Source: Candidatus Kuenenia stuttgartensis (lineage in GTDB: Bacteria; Gemmatimonadota; Gemmatimonadetes; Gemmatimonadales; Gemmatimonadaceae). From it: a stretch of 50,258 nucleotides of DNA. Within the stretch, counting starts at the first letter, position 1, and each line of letters starts with the position of its first letter. Under the pieces are notes generated by a model. The model was given only the letters and a program-made list of their open reading frames with translations. It had not been told where the DNA came from and did no database searches. Below, piece by piece: positions 22,787 through 31,261 of the stretch. Position numbers and translations under genes: made by a program. The stretch covers positions 1 to 50,258 of the forward strand of contig CALQGY020000014.1 of NCBI GenBank assembly GCA_943330235.2, written 5' to 3'.

Positions 22787-23790
22787 TTACGAGTGTCATT
22801 GACGTCGAACGCTGGGAGCTGATCGAGCCGTTCACCATTGCACGCGGCACCATGACCGCGTTGCCGGTGATCGTCGTCACGCTGACCGACCGCGCCGGAC
22901 ACGTGGGGCGCGCCGAAGCGGCCGGTGTGGATTACGACGGGGAGACGCCCGCGATGCTGGTGGCGCAGGTGGAGGCCGCCCTGCCCGCGCTGCGCGACGC
23001 GATGGGGGATGATCTCGTGACGGCGTCGACACTGGCCACGCTGCAGACGCTCATGCCGCCGGGCGGTGCGCGCAATGCGTTGGATTGCGCGCTGTGGGAT
23101 TTGCGCGCGAAGCAGTCCGGCATCCCGGCGTGGCAAGCGGCAGGGCTGCCGCCACTGCGTGCGCTCACTACGGTGTACACGTTGGGGCTGGGCAGCGAGG
23201 AGGACACGCGGCGGAAGGCGCGCGACGCGCGGCATTATCCGTTGCTCAAGCTCAAGTGCGACGCCGAGCGGCACGTGGATGTCGTGCGATGGGTGCGCGA
23301 GGAGCATCCGCAGGCGCGCATCGCCGTGGATGCCAATCAGTCGTGGACCCGCGAATTGCTAGAGCGCAATCTGCCGTTGCTGGCGGCGCTGGGGGTGGAG
23401 ATGGTGGAGCAGCCGGTGCGCCGCGGTGAGGACGCGCAGCTGGCCGGTCTGCGGTCGGTGCTGCCGCTGGCGGCGGATGAGTCGTGCACCGATCGCGCGT
23501 CGCTCGCCACGTTGTCGGCGTACTACCAGTACATCAACATCAAGCTGGACAAGTGCGGTGGGCTCACGGAGGCCATGGCGCTGGGCGACGCGGCGATTGC
23601 GCTGGGCATGCAGCTCATGGTGGGCAACATGTGCGGCACGTCGCTGGGGATGGCGCCCGCATTCCTGGTGGGACAACGGTGCGGCTACGTGGATTTGGAT
23701 GGGCCGTTGTTGCAGACGGCGGATCGTGCGGACGCCATGGTGTGTGTGAATGGCGTGATGCAGCCGCCCGTGCCGGCGTTGTGGGGGTAG
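22783..23790 (+). CDS. dgcA: Enolase-superfamily epimerase, N-acetyl-glutamate racemase DgcA / dipeptide epimerase type
   Basis: A muconate-lactonizing-type enolase-superfamily enzyme that epimerises the alpha carbon of a substituted amino acid, with Mg2+. The active-site set is complete: the Lys pair LKLKCD (K156, K158), metal ligands Asp183 (VDANQ), Glu209 (EQPV), Asp232 (ADES), and the far-side Lys in INIKLDKCGG (K254/K257). The capping domain starts ITSVIDVERWELIEPFTIARGT, like L-Ala-D/L-Glu epimerases. It starts inside the stop of the DUF1611 gene. In that pairing, DgcA racemises N-acetyl-D-glutamate to the L form. A plain dipeptide epimerase acting on murein peptides is the alternative. 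The 335-residue length is normal. The DDAH-type gene follows after 86 bp. Confidence 0.85.
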   Translation: MITSVIDVERWELIEPFTIARGTMTALPVIVVTLTDRAGHVGRAEAAGVDYDGETPAMLVAQVEAALPALRDAMGDDLVTASTLATLQTLMPPGGARNALDCALWDLRAKQSGIPAWQAAGLPPLRALTTVYTLGLGSEEDTRRKARDARHYPLLKLKCDAERHVDVVRWVREEHPQARIAVDANQSWTRELLERNLPLLAALGVEMVEQPVRRGEDAQLAGLRSVLPLAADESCTDRASLATLSAYYQYINIKLDKCGGLTEAMALGDAAIALGMQLMVGNMCGTSLGMAPAFLVGQRCGYVDLDGPLLQTADRADAMVCVNGVMQPPVPALWG

Positions 23791-23876
23791 GCGCGGTGCC
23801 GCCTGCCGTGCGCATATTCTGGGCGACGCGGCGGGACGTCATTCGGCCGCAGCGGTTTCTCACACACGTCACGCGC

Positions 23877-24659
23877 ATGTTCGCTCACTTTTCGCAGGCC
23901 ATTGTTCGCCCGCCCGCCCGCAACTTTGCCGACGGGCTGACCACCGTCGACCTTGGTGCGCCCGACGTGGACCGTGCGCTCGCGCAGCACGCTGCGTACT
24001 GCGACGCGTTGGCGCGGCACGGCTGCGCGATCACCACGCTACCGGCAGACGATCGCTATCCTGACTCCACGTTTGTGGAGGACACGGCGCTGATCCTGCC
24101 GGGGCAGGGGGCGATCCTGACGCGCCCTGGGGCGCCGAGTCGCGCGGGGGAGGTGGCCGCGATCCGCGAGGCCGTGATGGCGCACTTCGCGGAGGTCGCC
24201 GCCATCGTGGCCCCCGGGACGCTGGACGCCGGGGACGTGTGCGAGATCGGACGGCACGTGCTCATCGGCGTGTCGCTGCGTACCAATCAGGCGGGGGCGG
24301 ATCAGCTTGCGGCGTGGCTGGCGCGTTATGGCGTATCGTCGGCGACGGTGGATATTCGCGAGACGCCGGGAATCCTCCATCTCAAGAGCGGGGTAACCGC
24401 GCTGGACGAGCGGCGCCTGCTGGTCATTGACGCGCTGGCGTCCCATCCGGCGCTGTCCGGCTTTGAGCGACTGCGCGTGCCGGCCGGGGAGGCGTACGCG
24501 GCCAACTGCGTGCGTGTCAACGACGTGGTGTTCGTCGCGGCTGGCTACCCGGTTACGCACGCCCTGTTGCGAGCGCATGGATATGCACTGGAAATCCTGA
24601 ATATGCAGGAGTTCGAGAAGATGGACGGTGGGCTGAGCTGCTTGTCCCTGCGCTTTTGA
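23877..24659 (+). CDS. DDAH/amidinotransferase-family hydrolase
   Basis: This belongs to the guanidino-group-modifying enzyme superfamily. Dimethylarginine dimethylaminohydrolase (DDAH) members cleave methylarginines to citrulline and methylamine. Visible features are FVEDTALIL (residues about 65-73), LDAGDVCEIGRHVLIGVSLRTNQAGADQLAAWL as in DDAH, catalytic His168 (GILHLKSGV) and the nucleophile Cys255 near the C-terminus (EKMDGGLSCLSLRF). At 260 residues it is the normal DDAH size and too short for an arginine deiminase or glycine amidinotransferase. The start at ATG 23877 fits the DDAH start (MFAHFSQAIVRPPARNFADGL). It sits behind the DgcN/DgcA pair and before SusC/SusD. Guanidino substrates are expected; whether methylarginine or another is used cannot be seen. 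Confidence 0.85.
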   Translation: MFAHFSQAIVRPPARNFADGLTTVDLGAPDVDRALAQHAAYCDALARHGCAITTLPADDRYPDSTFVEDTALILPGQGAILTRPGAPSRAGEVAAIREAVMAHFAEVAAIVAPGTLDAGDVCEIGRHVLIGVSLRTNQAGADQLAAWLARYGVSSATVDIRETPGILHLKSGVTALDERRLLVIDALASHPALSGFERLRVPAGEAYAANCVRVNDVVFVAAGYPVTHALLRAHGYALEILNMQEFEKMDGGLSCLSLRF

Positions 24660-24803
24660 TGTGGGGCAAGCCGTGAGAATCGCGGGATATTGGGGTGGCG
24701 CAGCACGGGCGCGCTAAGACGCACCGTTGGGAGTGGCGAGCGTGACCGTATCGTTGCAACTTGACGAGCGTTTTTACTCCTCCCACACCCTGAGGCTCTT
24801 CCT

Positions 24804-27800
24804 ATGCTCAAAGTCTGGCGCCCCCTCCCGGCGCTGGTGGGTGCTCTCCTCGGTTCAGGTCTGCTCTCCGCGTCAGTGGCGCGAGCGCAGGCTGGAACCG
24901 GTGGTGCGCTCGCGGTTCATGTTACGGACATCGCCAACCAGCGACCGGTCGAAGCGGCCCGCGTCATGCTGGCCGGCACGACCCTCGGTGCCGCAACGAA
25001 TGCCGAAGGCCGAGTGACCCTCCGCGCGATTGCCGCGGGTGACTATACCGTGCGTGTGCTGCGCGTGGGTTACTCCGAGATGACCAAGAAGGTCACCATC
25101 GCCGCCGGGCAGACCGCGTCGTTGGAGTTTGCGATGACCACGGCGGCGGTGCAGCTGGCCGACGTCGTGACGACCGCGACTGGTGTACAGCGTCGCGTCG
25201 AAATCGGTAACGCCACGGCGAACATCGATGTGAAGAAGGTGCTGGAAGCGGCACCGGTGTCCAACATGAATGACCTGCTCAACTCCCGCGCGCCGGGCGT
25301 GACGGTCACGAGCGGCACGCAGACGGGCACGGGCGCGCGTATTCGCGTGCGTGGCATGAACTCCGTCAGCTTGTCGAACGATCCGATCTGGATCATCGAC
25401 GGCATTCGCATGACGAGCGACAACGCCAGCTTCAGCACGGCGACCGGCAGCGGCGGCACCACGGGCGGTAACAACGCCAGTCGTGTCGGCGACCTCAATC
25501 CGGAAGAAATCGAGAACATCGAAGTCGTGAAGGGACCGTCGGCGGCCACGCTGTACGGCACCGACGCCGCCAACGGCGTGATCCTGGTGACGACCAAGAA
25601 GGGACGCGCCGGCGCGGCCCGCTGGAACGTCTACAGCGAGGGCGGCCAGCTCAAGGACAACAACTACTATCCCGACGCCGTCAGCCTGTGGGGCAAGCGC
25701 CCGGGCGAAACCGTGTCGTCGCGCGCGTTCTGTAACCTGCAGCGTGTGGGCACGGGCGAGTGCACGGCGGACTCCACGAGCCACCTGAACATCTTCAAGC
25801 AGCCGGATCTGACGCCGGTGGGCACCGGCACGCGCCGGCAGACGGGTGTGCAGGTGTCGGGCGGCACGGACGCGGTGCGCTACTTCTTCTCGGTGGAAGA
25901 TGAAAAGGAAACCGGCGTGCTGACGCTCCCGCAGTTCGAGCGCGCGCGCATGGATTCCATGAAGCAGCAGATTTACGATTGGACGACCAATCCGAACGAG
26001 ATGGATCGTCGGTCGCTGCGCATGAACCTCAACTCGGCGCTCTCGCCGAAGTTGGACCTCGCGGTGTCGACGAACTTCATCAATGTCGCGCAGCGCTACT
26101 CGCTGGAGTCCAATGCCACCGCCGGTCTGGGTTCGCACTTGTTCGGCGGCCCCGGCACGCGCGACAACGGCACGGTCTCCGGTCTCGGCACGCCGCTCAA
26201 CGGCTACCGCGCCTGGACGCCCGGCTACATGTGGCAGGAAGAGACGGCGCAGTCCGTCAACCGTTTTATCTGGTCGGCGAACGCCAACTGGCGTCCGTTC
26301 ACGTGGCTGGCCAACCGTGCCACGGTGGGCAATGACTGGACCGGCCGTAACGACGAAAACCTGCTCATGCGCGGCGACGGACCGCCGCTCACGGCCACCA
26401 CGCGCCTTGGCGCGCGCGGCATCAATCGCGTCAACATCAACAACCTGACGGTGGATCTCGGCTCCACGGCGACGTACTCGCTGCGGAAGAGCCTCAACCT
26501 CAAGACGACGGTGGGCGCACAGTACATCTCGTATCTGTTCGCCGGCGCCGCGACGGGGTCCACGCAGCTGGCCCCCGGTTCGCAGAACGTCGGATCCGGT
26601 ACGATCCCGTCCGTGAGCGAAGGCACGACGCTGCAGAAGACGCTCGGTGTGTTCATCGAACAGTCGCTGGCCGTGGCCGACAACCTGTTCCTCACCGCCG
26701 CCGTCCGCAGCGACCAGAACTCGGCGTTCGGTACGAACTTCCAGAGCATCGTGTACCCGAAGGCGTCCGCGTCGTATCTGATCTCGCAGGAGTCGTGGTG
26801 GCGCGCGCCTGAGTTCGTGAACTCGGTGCGTCTGCGCTACGCGTACGGCCAGTCGGGCGTGCAGCCGGGTCCGAACGACGCCATGCGCTACTACACGGCG
26901 TCCAGCACGAGCATCGCCGCGCTCGATCAGCCCACGGTGACGCAGGCCGCGCTCGGCAACGAGAATCTCAAGCCGGAACGGTCGGCGGAGCAGGAAACGG
27001 GCTTCGAAATCGGCATGTTCAACCAGCGCATCAACCTGGACGCGACGTACTACAGCAAGATCACGAAGGACGCGCTCATCAGCGCCGTGCTCCCGCCGTC
27101 GTACGGCTCGGTGTCGTCGCAGCTGCGTAACCTTGGCGCAGTGAAGAACGCCGGCCTTGAAGTCGCGATCAACGCGCAGCTGCTGCAGAACAAGATGGTA
27201 TCGTGGGACATGAACCTGTCCGGCTCGGCCAACGATAATAAGGTCGTGTCGCTGGGTAGCACGCCGCCGCAGGTGGGTACCACGTCGCGCACCGTCGCCG
27301 GCTATCCGATTGGCGGCCTCTGGGCGCGTCCGATCACCGGCTGGCAGGACAAGAACGGGGACGGCCTCCTCACGTACTACACGGACGCCACGAAGAACGA
27401 AGTGTTCGTCGGCGACTCGGCCATCTTCCGCGGCTACGCCACGCCGCGCTACACCGCCACGCTCAGCTCTGGCTGGGAGCTGTTCAACCATGCGCTGCGG
27501 ATCAGCAGCATGGTGGACTACCGTGGTGGCAGCAAGTGGTACAACAACACGGAGCGCATCCGCTGCACGCGCCCCAACTGCGCGGGTCGCCTCGACCTCA
27601 AGGCAGACTTCATCGATCAGGCCACGAACATCGCGGCCAACGAGCATGTCGCCCGTACGCTGGATGGTTTCTTCCAGTCCGGTGCGTTCATGCGTCTGCG
27701 CGAGATGTCCATGCAGTACACGTTCACGCCGACGCTCGCGTCGAAGCTCGTGCGCGCCAAGTCGCTGTCCATGGTGCTCACGGGTCGTAACCTGTACCTG

Positions 27801-27929
27801 AAGACCAAGTATCGCGGCACCGATCCGGAGTCCGCGTACAACACGACGTCGGGTACCGATGCACCGAGCGAGTTCCAGACCGTCGGCCCGCCGAGCTACT
27901 TCATTTTCCGCGTCAACGTCGGCTACTAG
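24804..27929 (+). CDS. SusC/RagA-type TonB-linked outer-membrane transporter
   Basis: This TonB-dependent channel imports oligomers through the outer membrane together with its SusD lid. The signal is GALLGSGLLSASVARAQ. Residues about 35-110 form a carboxypeptidase-like regulatory domain (VEAARVMLAGTTLGAATNAEGRVTLRAIAAGDYTVRVLRVGY). The plug follows: VSNMNDLLNSRAPGVTVTSG, ARIRVRGMNSVSLSNDPIWIIDGIRM and IENIEVVKGPSAATLYGTDAANGVILVTTKKG, the SusC-type plug signature. The barrel has many strands with Asn-rich loops (MNLNSALSPKLDLAVSTNF, YPKASASYLIS) and ends in FIFRVNVGY, with a terminal aromatic. At 1041 residues it is full length. SusD follows after 13 bp. A 144-bp upstream region separates it from the DDAH gene. 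The cargo is unknown, but the neighbours hint at peptides or amino-acid derivatives. Confidence 0.95.
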   Translation: MLKVWRPLPALVGALLGSGLLSASVARAQAGTGGALAVHVTDIANQRPVEAARVMLAGTTLGAATNAEGRVTLRAIAAGDYTVRVLRVGYSEMTKKVTIAAGQTASLEFAMTTAAVQLADVVTTATGVQRRVEIGNATANIDVKKVLEAAPVSNMNDLLNSRAPGVTVTSGTQTGTGARIRVRGMNSVSLSNDPIWIIDGIRMTSDNASFSTATGSGGTTGGNNASRVGDLNPEEIENIEVVKGPSAATLYGTDAANGVILVTTKKGRAGAARWNVYSEGGQLKDNNYYPDAVSLWGKRPGETVSSRAFCNLQRVGTGECTADSTSHLNIFKQPDLTPVGTGTRRQTGVQVSGGTDAVRYFFSVEDEKETGVLTLPQFERARMDSMKQQIYDWTTNPNEMDRRSLRMNLNSALSPKLDLAVSTNFINVAQRYSLESNATAGLGSHLFGGPGTRDNGTVSGLGTPLNGYRAWTPGYMWQEETAQSVNRFIWSANANWRPFTWLANRATVGNDWTGRNDENLLMRGDGPPLTATTRLGARGINRVNINNLTVDLGSTATYSLRKSLNLKTTVGAQYISYLFAGAATGSTQLAPGSQNVGSGTIPSVSEGTTLQKTLGVFIEQSLAVADNLFLTAAVRSDQNSAFGTNFQSIVYPKASASYLISQESWWRAPEFVNSVRLRYAYGQSGVQPGPNDAMRYYTASSTSIAALDQPTVTQAALGNENLKPERSAEQETGFEIGMFNQRINLDATYYSKITKDALISAVLPPSYGSVSSQLRNLGAVKNAGLEVAINAQLLQNKMVSWDMNLSGSANDNKVVSLGSTPPQVGTTSRTVAGYPIGGLWARPITGWQDKNGDGLLTYYTDATKNEVFVGDSAIFRGYATPRYTATLSSGWELFNHALRISSMVDYRGGSKWYNNTERIRCTRPNCAGRLDLKADFIDQATNIAANEHVARTLDGFFQSGAFMRLREMSMQYTFTPTLASKLVRAKSLSMVLTGRNLYLKTKYRGTDPESAYNTTSGTDAPSEFQTVGPPSYFIFRVNVGY

Positions 27930-27932
27930 GAG
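27928..27932 (+). promoter_or_regulatory. Shine-Dalgarno site of the SusD-type gene overlapping the SusC stop
   Basis: AGGAG overlaps the TAG stop of SusC and lies 10 bases before ATG 27943. It decides the start and implies that SusC and SusD are translated from one message. Confidence 0.7.
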
Positions 27933-27942
27933 ACACGCACCC

Positions 27943-29337
27943 ATGACCAAGACCAACTCCACGGGGCGCTCTTTGATGCCGCGGCGCCTGAGCGTCTCCA
28001 TGACGCTGGCGCTCACGCTGACCGCCGCCGGCTGTCAGAGCGCGAACGACAAGTTCCTGCAGGTGACGGATCCGGACATCATCGATCCGAGCGCGGTCGT
28101 TTCGCCTGAGGCCGCCGTCGCGGTGGCCAATGGCGCGATTGCCACGTTCCGTCTGACCACGGGCGCCGGCGAAAGCAGCTGGCTATTTGGCGGCTTGCTG
28201 GTTGATGAATGGTCGACCAGCTCGACGTTTATTCAGAACGACGAAACCGATCAGCGTCAGACGGCCGAGTTCAACTCCTCGGTCACCGGACAGCTGCGTA
28301 ACCTGTACCGGGCGCGCACGCGTGCGGATCAGGGGATCGCCGCGCTCAAGACGGGTCGCCCCGATCTGCGCGCGTTGATGGCCGAGATGTATCTCACGCG
28401 CGGGTATTCCGAGCTGCAGCTGGCCTCGGACTTCTGCAACGGGATTCCGATCGGCAACGGTAACGCGACGCCGCCGGAAGACGGCACGCCGCGCAGTGTT
28501 GCCGAAGTGTTCGCGCTGTCGGCGGCCTCGCTCGATACGGCGCTGACGTACGCCAACGGCACGGATGCCGCGAGCGTGCTGATGAATCGTGCGGTGCGCG
28601 TGGCGCGTGCCCGTGCGGCGCTCGGTGTTGGTGACTTCAACACCGCGGGCACCATGGTCGCCGGTCTGCCGACGGCGTTTGCGTATCAGCACACGTTCTC
28701 CACGGTGGCCGGCACGAACACCATCTGGAGCCAGGCCCTGAGCCAGCGCCGCTACAGCGTGGGTGACAGCGTGGAAGGCAATAGCCGCAATATCCTCGTG
28801 CGGAATGCCCTCCCGTTTGCATCGGCCCGTGACCCGCGCCTGCCCGTCGTGACGCCCACCAGTGGCGCCATCAATGGACAGGACGGCCTGACCTACACGC
28901 GCACCACCACCATGTGGGGACAGTTCACCCCAGTGGATGTCGTCAACGGTATCGATGCCCGCATGGTGGAAGCCGAAGTGGCGCTCAAGAACGGCAACGT
29001 CACCACGTGGCTGGCCATTCACAACGCGCTGCGCGCGGCGCCGCCGAAGCTCGGCGATATCCAGCCCGCCGCCATGGCGCCGCTGGTGGATCCGGGTACG
29101 GATGCTGCTCGCGTGCAGCTGCAGTTCCGTGAGAAGGCGTTCTGGACGTTTGGCCGCGGTCAGCGGTTGGGCGACATGCGCCGCCTCATTCGTCAGTATG
29201 GCCGCACCGCGGATAACACCTTCCCGCAGGGCGTGCACTACAAGGGCGGCAACTACGCCGGCGACGTGAACCTCCCCATCGTCACCGACGAGCGCAACAA
29301 CCCGAACTTCAAGGGCTGCACCAACCGCAACCCGTAG
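27943..29337 (+). CDS. SusD/RagB-type lipoprotein
   Basis: This is the surface lid and binding protein partner of the SusC-type channel. The signal MPRRLSVSMTLALTLTAAGC has a lipobox AAGC; Cys is expected to carry lipid. The mature part is helical with TPR-like repeats: LRNLYRARTRADQGIAALKTG, LRALMAEMYLTRGYSELQLASDFCNGIPIG (the SusD signature segment that reads ...ylkalAylrgyaYf.La..fg.vPl), VLMNRAVRVARARAALGVGDFNTA, and at the C-terminus REKAFWTFGRGQRLGDMRRLIRQYGR with LPIVTDERNNPN, the closing signature of SusD-like proteins. The start at ATG 27943 follows AGGAG. At 464 residues it is typical. A perfect terminator follows 27 bp after the stop, closing the operon. Confidence 0.94.
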   Translation: MTKTNSTGRSLMPRRLSVSMTLALTLTAAGCQSANDKFLQVTDPDIIDPSAVVSPEAAVAVANGAIATFRLTTGAGESSWLFGGLLVDEWSTSSTFIQNDETDQRQTAEFNSSVTGQLRNLYRARTRADQGIAALKTGRPDLRALMAEMYLTRGYSELQLASDFCNGIPIGNGNATPPEDGTPRSVAEVFALSAASLDTALTYANGTDAASVLMNRAVRVARARAALGVGDFNTAGTMVAGLPTAFAYQHTFSTVAGTNTIWSQALSQRRYSVGDSVEGNSRNILVRNALPFASARDPRLPVVTPTSGAINGQDGLTYTRTTTMWGQFTPVDVVNGIDARMVEAEVALKNGNVTTWLAIHNALRAAPPKLGDIQPAAMAPLVDPGTDAARVQLQFREKAFWTFGRGQRLGDMRRLIRQYGRTADNTFPQGVHYKGGNYAGDVNLPIVTDERNNPNFKGCTNRNP

Positions 29338-29364
29338 TTCGCGGGCTACACCACGCACCATGCA

Positions 29365-29398
29365 CAACGCCCCGGACAATTCACCGTCCGGGGCGTTG
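29365..29398 (+). terminator. Terminator closing the SusC/SusD operon
   Basis: Perfect 13-bp stem (29365-29377 with 29386-29398) and an 8-base loop, 27 bp after the SusD stop, then CTACTTCC. It is strong although the U-tract is short. Confidence 0.85.
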
Positions 29399-29407
29399 CT
29401 ACTTCCG

Positions 29408-29516
29408 GCCACGACATCAACGGCCACGACGTGAACAGTGATCGGTGAAAGGGTGATCGGTTAAGGAAGGCAGTCGATGTCGTGTCTGTTGATGTCGTGG
29501 CCGTTGATGTCGTGGC
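29408..29516. repeat. Large inverted repeat built of 15-bp units
   Basis: Bases 29408-29430 and 29494-29516 are perfect 23-bp inverted copies with 63 bases between. The right side extends as a 15-bp tandem array of GTTGATGTCGTGGCC-like units (about 29473-29535), the last unit being decayed. It lies between the SusD terminator and the convergent deacylase gene. Confidence 0.88.
29425..29468 (+). repeat. Solo arm related to the 98-bp palindromic repeat family
   Basis: By eye about 36 of 43 bases match the left arm of the first copy of the 98-bp repeat at 48148 onward, including CGACGTGAAC, GTGAAAG and TGATCGGT. It overlaps the left arm of the 23-bp inverted repeat and mostly fills its spacer. 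Confidence 0.6.
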
Positions 29517-29544
29517 TGTTGATGCCGTCGCTGTTGACAATCCG

Positions 29545-31062
29545 TCACCGCCCCCGCGTCACCCGCTTCACCACTACCCCCGCATACCGACCCGTCACCG
29601 CGCCCGCCGCATACACGACGGCGCCATTCACCCACACCGTCTGCACACCCGTCGCCATCGCCTGCGGGGTTTCAAACGTCGCATGATCGGTGATGGTGGT
29701 CGGATCGAACAACACCAGATCCGCAAAATTCCCCGCCGCGATCGTGCCGCGTTGTTCGATACCCACATTGCGCGCCGCGAGGCTGGTCATCTTTCGCACC
29801 GCTTCCTCGAGCGAGAAGAGATGGCGATCGCGCACATACGGCCCGGCCACCTTTGGAAAGCTCCCGAAGCCGCGTGGATGCAAGCCGTTGGACGTACCGT
29901 CGCTGCAGATATTGGTGAACGGCCACTGCATAAGGCGGTCCACATCGGCATCGTCCATCCCCTTGGCCACAATGCCCGCGCCATCGCCATCGGGCTCGGC
30001 CAGCATGTCCATCATCGTGCGCGCCGGTGTGCGCCCGCGCAGTGCCGCCACCTGCGCCAGTGACTTGCCGCGATACTCCGGATGACCGTCTACGCTGCTG
30101 AAGAGGATGTCGTCTTCCGTGTTGAGATGCGTGAGAATGAACGCCGTCTCGGTGCTGTCGGCGAAGTTGCGCTTGGGATAGAGCACGCCAAGGTTGGCCG
30201 ACCAATACAGATACGGATAAATATCCGCCGTGATGCGAATGCCGTTGGCGCGCGCACGATTCAACACGCGCACGACACTGTCCGCCTGTCCCCACAAATC
30301 GCGCATGCCCAGCTTGATATGCGAGACCTGCACGGGCATGCCAGTGAGGCGACCGATGGTGATGATCTCGTTGAGCGCCGGCCAGAAGTCGCGATCTTCG
30401 CTGCGCAGGTGGCTGATGTAGCGGCCGCCGAATTGTGCGGCCACGCGTGCGAGCGCGATGACTTCGGCGGGCGATGAGTAGATGCCCGGATCGTACTCGA
30501 GCCCCGTCGAGAGCCCGAGCGCGCCGGCCTGCATGTCCTCACGCACGAGTTGCTGCATGCGCGCAATTTCCGCCGGTGTCGCCTGCCGCTTGAAGTCCTC
30601 GCCCATCACCGCGCTGCGTACCGCCCCGTGCCCCACGTACGACGCGAGGTTTACGGCCACGGGCTGCGAGTCCAGTCGTGCGAACAGCTGACGCAGTGTG
30701 CGACCACCACCGTCCTGCCCAACCACGATGGTGGTCACCCCCTGACTGACCATGGCGCGCGCATCACGCGCTTCAAACAGCCGGCGGTCGTGATGACTGT
30801 GCGTGTCGATGAATCCCGGGGCGAGCACGAGGCCCTGCGCGTCAACAACCGGCTCGTTCGCGCGCGGCGTCAGCGTGCCGATGGCTTCAATGCGCTTGCC
30901 GCGGATGCGCACATCGCCAGTGCGTGACGGCGTGCCGCGCCCGTCGATGATGCGGGCGTGGCGGATGAGCGTGGTGGGTTGCGCGCACAGCGGGGACGCG
31001 AACGCAGCGGCGATGGCGGCGATGGCGAGGGTGCGTGCGGCGGCTCGGGTGCGGGGCGGCAT
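29545..31062 (-). CDS. N-acyl-D-amino-acid deacylase (D-aminoacylase) family amidohydrolase, exported
   Basis: This zinc hydrolase removes acyl groups from N-acyl-D-amino acids, giving the free D-amino acid. The ATG at 31062 gives a signal peptide, RTLAIAAIAAAFASPLCAQ, so it should be periplasmic. The fold markers are present: a composite beta-domain start (TLIRHARIIDGRGTPSRTGDVRIRGKRIEAIG), the metal motif GFIDTHSHHD near residue 85, VGQDGGGRTL, ALGLSTGLEYDPGIYSSPAEVIALARVA, YISHLRSE, QVSHIKLGMRDLWGQ and the catalytic SDGTSNGLHPRGFGSFP near residue 390. RGTIAAGNFADLVLFDPTTITDHATFE is the usual end of the family. At 505 residues it is standard. It lies convergent to the SusC/D operon. A D-amino-acid product would suit the DgcN/DgcA genes on the other strand. 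It could instead be a dihydroorotase-like peptidase of the same superfamily. Confidence 0.9.
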   Translation of the reverse strand: MPPRTRAAARTLAIAAIAAAFASPLCAQPTTLIRHARIIDGRGTPSRTGDVRIRGKRIEAIGTLTPRANEPVVDAQGLVLAPGFIDTHSHHDRRLFEARDARAMVSQGVTTIVVGQDGGGRTLRQLFARLDSQPVAVNLASYVGHGAVRSAVMGEDFKRQATPAEIARMQQLVREDMQAGALGLSTGLEYDPGIYSSPAEVIALARVAAQFGGRYISHLRSEDRDFWPALNEIITIGRLTGMPVQVSHIKLGMRDLWGQADSVVRVLNRARANGIRITADIYPYLYWSANLGVLYPKRNFADSTETAFILTHLNTEDDILFSSVDGHPEYRGKSLAQVAALRGRTPARTMMDMLAEPDGDGAGIVAKGMDDADVDRLMQWPFTNICSDGTSNGLHPRGFGSFPKVAGPYVRDRHLFSLEEAVRKMTSLAARNVGIEQRGTIAAGNFADLVLFDPTTITDHATFETPQAMATGVQTVWVNGAVVYAAGAVTGRYAGVVVKRVTRGR

Positions 31063-31088
31063 GTGTTGTCTCGGGGCCGGGGGAACGT

Positions 31089-31241
31089 CTTTGACACGGA
31101 GGACACGGAGGACACGGAGGACACGGAGGACACGGAGGACACAGAGGACACGGAGGACCTAGCGAGAATGCCGAGGGCACGCAGCCCAGGTCCTCTGTGC
31201 CCTCTGTGCCCTCTGTGCCCTCTGTGCCCTCCGTGTCAAAG
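31089..31241. repeat. Inverted array of 9-bp repeats
   Basis: Left arm: seven copies of GACACGGAG (31093-31155, one variant). Right arm: four copies of CTCTGTGCC (31193-31228) and one CTCCGTGTC (31229-31237). The outer ends CTTTGACACGGAGG and CCTCCGTGTCAAAG are perfect inverted copies. The arms would form a long imperfect hairpin between two co-directional genes. Confidence 0.92.
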
Positions 31242-31261
31242 CAGTTTGCCGCCGCCGCCCC

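Noticed and set aside
24873..28016. 1047-residue open frame antisense to the SusC gene
   Set aside because: It is an Arg/His/Val-rich shadow frame caused by high GC third positions. It has no domain and no ribosome site, and the + strand has clear SusC and SusD sequences.
30803..31162. Open frame with TRRTRRTRR-like ending through the 9-bp array
   Set aside because: It is produced by the tandem repeat and lies antisense to the start of the deacylase gene; no start site or domain.
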